Below, one piece after another: positions 61,577 through 64,000 of a DNA stretch of 64,000 nt. Numbering within the stretch: the first letter of the stretch is position 1; the number at the start of each line of letters is the position of its first letter. This stretch comes from Actinoplanes sp. M2I2. GTDB taxonomy: Bacteria; Actinomycetota; Actinomycetes; Mycobacteriales; Micromonosporaceae. A program made the translations under genes and the position numbers. Location: contig NZ_JALPVJ010000029.1 of the NCBI RefSeq assembly GCF_023544445.1, positions 1 to 64,000 of the forward strand. Direction: 5' to 3'. The notes under the pieces were generated by a model. That model saw only the letters and a list, made by a program, of their open reading frames with translations. It was not told the DNA's origin and did no database searches.

Positions 61577-61884
61577 ATGCCCGTGATCAGGATAGCCCGA
61601 GCATTAGATGCTGGCGGCCTGTTTGCGCGAATGGGATTCCTTATCGATGGAAAGTTGATTACCCGACTTAAGAGGGCAAGTCTGAAAGTATCGAGGTGCC
61701 GGCCGGCTCCCATATCATTCAGACTCGGATGGACTGGCTGCGCAGCGCGCCACTGGAAGTGAACGTAGAGGAAGGAGTCACGGTGTCCGCGACTGCCTCC
61801 CTGACCGAGCATCACGTAAAACGTGGTGTGTCGCCTCAGAAGTTCATCATGAAGGGACGTGGAAAATGCCCATTATTAGGCTAG
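61577..61884 (+). pseudogene. Frameshifted first copy of a tandem small-protein pair
   Basis: ATG 61577 starts MPVIRIARALDAGGLFARMG, clearly like the intact gene at 61866. Near 61,678 the frame shifts and resumes as ESIEVPAGSHIIQTRMDWLR ... SLTEHHVK. Joining the two gives nearly the whole protein. The short upstream region GAAGG..GTA..ATGCCC is also repeated before copy 2, so this is a tandem duplication with decay of one copy. Confidence 0.7.
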
Positions 61885-62165
61885 CTCGGGGGTTTGATGT
61901 CGGCGGCACTGCTCGCCGAATGAAGTTTCTCCTTGACGGAGAAATTGTAGCTCGCTTGAAGCGAGGCGATTCTGACAAAATTGAGGTGACTTCGGGCGTT
62001 CACACAGTTGAGGCGCGAATGGATTGGTTGCGCAGCGCCCCTCTGGAGGTGGAAATTTGGGAAAACGAAGATTCTTCCATTGTTGGATCTTTGACCGAAC
62101 ATTCATGGACGTTTACTGGCAGCTTTCTTAAGCCGCATGCTGCGATCGAGTTAATTCTGAAGTGA
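61866..62165 (+). CDS. Small beta-rich protein, intact copy of the tandem pair
   Basis: The 99-aa product (MPIIRLARGFDVGGTARRMK at the start) alternates hydrophobic and polar residues and has a central VEARMDWLRSAPLEVEIWEN. There is no signal peptide or membrane helix. Its place between an Rhs gene and an orphan Rhs tip suggests an orphan immunity or accessory gene, but I do not recognise the family. Base composition is lower in GC than the surroundings. Confidence 0.6.
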   Translation: MPIIRLARGFDVGGTARRMKFLLDGEIVARLKRGDSDKIEVTSGVHTVEARMDWLRSAPLEVEIWENEDSSIVGSLTEHSWTFTGSFLKPHAAIELILK

Positions 62166-62335
62166 AATGCTTCTATAGTTCTCAACTGATGCTGTTGGCT
62201 CGGGCAGCGCCATTCGGGTTCGGAAACGTTCTGCTGATTTAGCAGGGTCATCGCGTCTTGGCGCTACCGTTGGTCACGGCCTCAACAAGGTTGGGATCGG
62301 CGGGTCAGCGCGACCGTGGCGCGGACGGTGCAGGT

Positions 62336-62570
62336 TACGACCCCTACGGTGCGGTGTTGTCCTCCACCGGTGTCCGTGACGAACACAACCCGTTCCGCTT
62401 CACCGGCGCGTATCAGGACGCTTTCTATGACCTCGGCACCAACTTCACCAAACTCGGCCGCCGCTGGTACCACGCCGAACACGGCCGCTTCGCACAACAA
62501 GATCTCTTGACGTTCCTCAACAGCCCCGCCCGCGGGAACCGCTACGCCAACGGCGCCAACCCCTCGGCAT
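62336..62570 (+). pseudogene. Orphan Rhs core-end fragment
   Basis: About 235 bp repeats, with few changes, the conserved Rhs core end of the upstream gene: YDPYGAVLSSTGVRDEHNPF, YQDAFYDLGTNFTKLGRRWY and EHGRFAQQDLLTF. The following NRYANGANPSAWPH departs from the expected NPVNYTDPTG, so the junction and tip are lost. Such orphan fragments are left by, or feed, tip replacement by recombination. Confidence 0.75.
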
Positions 62571-63603
62571 GGCCTCACTGTAAAGGCTCATCTCGTTTCC
62601 CGGGGTGCCCCGGTTTCACTGCTCACCAGGCGACGTTTGTGCCGGTGGGCGTCATCGTGTCCACGAGGTCGGACGTCAGCCGGCGCATCTTCCGCGTCGA
62701 CGGCTTTCACCGTGACAATGCCAGCCACGAATATCCGGCGGTCAGTACTGCCACCGCCGCCGGTATCCCGCGACGTGCCGAGCCATTGCCGAAGTGCTCA
62801 GGCGGGCGTGCAGGCGTGATGAGCTGGGACAGCATGGGTCAGGCACCGTCGGGTCGATGCCCTGGGTGGTCCTTGATGATCACATCGGGGTCTGACGTCG
62901 CGTCAGCCAGCTCAACCGGTAGGCCCGGCCGTCGACATCCAGGGCGTCAAGCCAATTGGACCAAGCCGCCCACACTGTCGTCGTCGCTAGGTTCGTCGTA
63001 GCCCGCCGCCGCCGCCACTACCCGGCGATCCCAGACGTCGGATCGCGCTGCCGCTGACAACCAGTGAGCCGCGGCGCCAGAATATTTGAGTGGGCTCCGT
63101 GCGGGCAGGGACGTGGTGACTGTGAGCCGACGGACATGCATTCGGGGTGCGCCACCCCCGTACCCGACCACATCGTGCGTGATCAGTAGGAGAATCCTTG
63201 GCCGAGGGTTCTCGTAAGCTCCGACGTGGCGCACGCCATTAGCCGCTCGGTGATCGCGTGAACCGTGTCGAACGGCAACATGAGCGGCGGTGCTCCCATC
63301 GGGGGTTGTCTCAGCCGTCATCGGAAGTGAACATCAAGCTAAATAAGGCGTGACGCGTCTGCTAATCAACACAGGCCCTATGCAGAGTGATGCAGGCTAT
63401 GCTGCGATTTCCCAGAGCTCTGGCGCGCCTAATACCGCGGTTAGTCGCGTGTATACGGTGGGCAGCCGCCGTCATACCGTAGTCAAGGCAAGATGAATGT
63501 TCTTGCATGCCCATGGCTATTTCACGACTCATGTCGACCTCTACGCGGGCGGCGTTTCCGTGTCGCGTTCACCGGGTCATTAGTGCTGTTGCTGATAGTG
63601 GGT
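62571..63603. other. Degraded stretch after the orphan Rhs tip
   Basis: About 1 kb without a gene I can support on either strand. Short frames are rich in Arg, Pro and Ser and lack ribosome-binding sites. No repeats or RNA genes were recognised. Confidence 0.45.
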
Positions 63604-63999
63604 TTAGGTCTGGACGGCGTAGGCGCCTGGGGGCTCGGGACGGTGGTAGAGCGTCCAGCTGCGCATGCCGTAGCAAGCCGCCACGGCGAGCGCGTACAAG
63701 ACGGCGATAGTGTCCGGGCCGGAGCGCGACAAGATCAGGGTGAAGAACCCGGCCGGTACGGCCAGCATGATGCGTCCAGCCGGATGTCGTAGCAAGGCGC
63801 AGGCGATGGCGATACCGGTGAGCAGTCCGCCGGCCGTGCCGAGGGCGGCGCCCCATCCGTTGAGGGTGGCGGGTAGTGGGCCTTGCCACCATAGGGCGAC
63901 GGCGGCGATGCCGACTGCTGAGGTGATCACCGAGCTGGCGGGGAAGGTGAGGACCCGGTCCCATCCTCCCGCTGGTGGTTGGGGCAGCCGCCGGCTGAG
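63604..63999 (-). CDS. Membrane protein, 5' end outside the window
   Basis: The frame is open to the window edge (LSRRLPQPPAGGWDRVLTFP at the visible start) and ends at 63604, about 131 codons. It has three or four hydrophobic helices (SSVITSAVGIAAVALWW, GTAGGLLTGIAIACALL, IMLAVPAGFFTLIL, TIAVLYALAVAACYGM). The layout recalls small membrane proteins of actinomycete conjugative elements (Spd-like), but no motif proves it. An internal ATG at 63930 is less likely to be the start. Confidence 0.55.
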   Translation of the reverse strand, partial: LSRRLPQPPAGGWDRVLTFPASSVITSAVGIAAVALWWQGPLPATLNGWGAALGTAGGLLTGIAIACALLRHPAGRIMLAVPAGFFTLILSRSGPDTIAVLYALAVAACYGMRSWTLYHRPEPPGAYAVQT

Positions 64000-64000
64000 C

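Noticed and set aside
1..64000. CRISPR arrays
   Set aside because: No series of regularly spaced repeats and no cas-like genes were seen.

Overview
The window is high-GC actinomycete DNA. GTG starts are frequent, genes are dense, and an F420-dependent oxidoreductase-type protein and actinomycete-type integrases are present. The rRNA tail and overall gene style suggest Micromonosporaceae (Actinoplanes-like); the genus is inference.

Region 1 (1-15.6 kb) looks like ordinary chromosome. It holds the 3' end of 23S rRNA, 5S rRNA with a strong terminator, a secreted beta-propeller phytase-like protein, a lipoprotein, two coupled glycosyltransferases, a sensor kinase/response regulator pair, a polytopic membrane protein, a secreted galactose-oxidase-like protein with a ricin-type lectin tail, a luciferase-like oxidoreductase, a PIN-toxin remnant and a secreted SGNH hydrolase.

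At 15,630-15,671 (minus strand) lies a 42-nt piece identical in layout to the 3' part of a tRNA-Lys(TTT) gene, with no 5' half. This is the usual scar at the far end of an integrative element. Its orientation puts the element to the right, exactly where gene content changes to accessory DNA. The matching intact tRNA-Lys would lie beyond the window.

Region 2 (16.4-34.3 kb) is a five-gene, one-strand operon with overlapping or closely spaced genes: Ser/Thr kinase, SNF2-type helicase (DrmD-like), a 1637-aa adenine methyltransferase, a 2190-aa DEAD-type helicase with DUF1998-like and nuclease-like C-terminal parts, and a UvrD-type helicase with a RelE/ParE-like N-terminus. The set resembles DISARM and Druantia parts but in an arrangement I do not recognise as a named system. 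It is the best candidate here for a new anti-phage system. The second half of the methyltransferase gene is clearly more AT-rich, suggesting an exchanged specificity region.

Region 3 (34.8-49.2 kb) is a mobile-element graveyard: two IS630-family elements (one with an opposite-strand passenger gene, the other splitting a gene that can be rebuilt exactly), tRNA-Arg(CCT) beside a tyrosine integrase, IS21 and integrase remnants, a CoiA-like nuclease, a UvrD-like helicase with a zinc-ribbon tail, a HTH/PIN toxin-antitoxin pair and GIY-YIG-like remnants. Between the helicase and the TA pair are two palindromes, each of which folds into a perfect cloverleaf (a 21-22 bp stem plus three mini-hairpins). 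The stem sequences differ completely while the architecture is preserved.

Region 4 (49.3-64 kb) carries a STAND NTPase with TPR repeats, a small TA-like pair with tandem operator repeats, a decayed copy of the helicase tail, a membrane-anchored HExxH protein, an Rhs-repeat protein with a membrane-active-looking tip followed by a leader peptide and a two-TM candidate immunity gene, tandem small paralogues, an orphan Rhs tip and a partial membrane protein at the edge.
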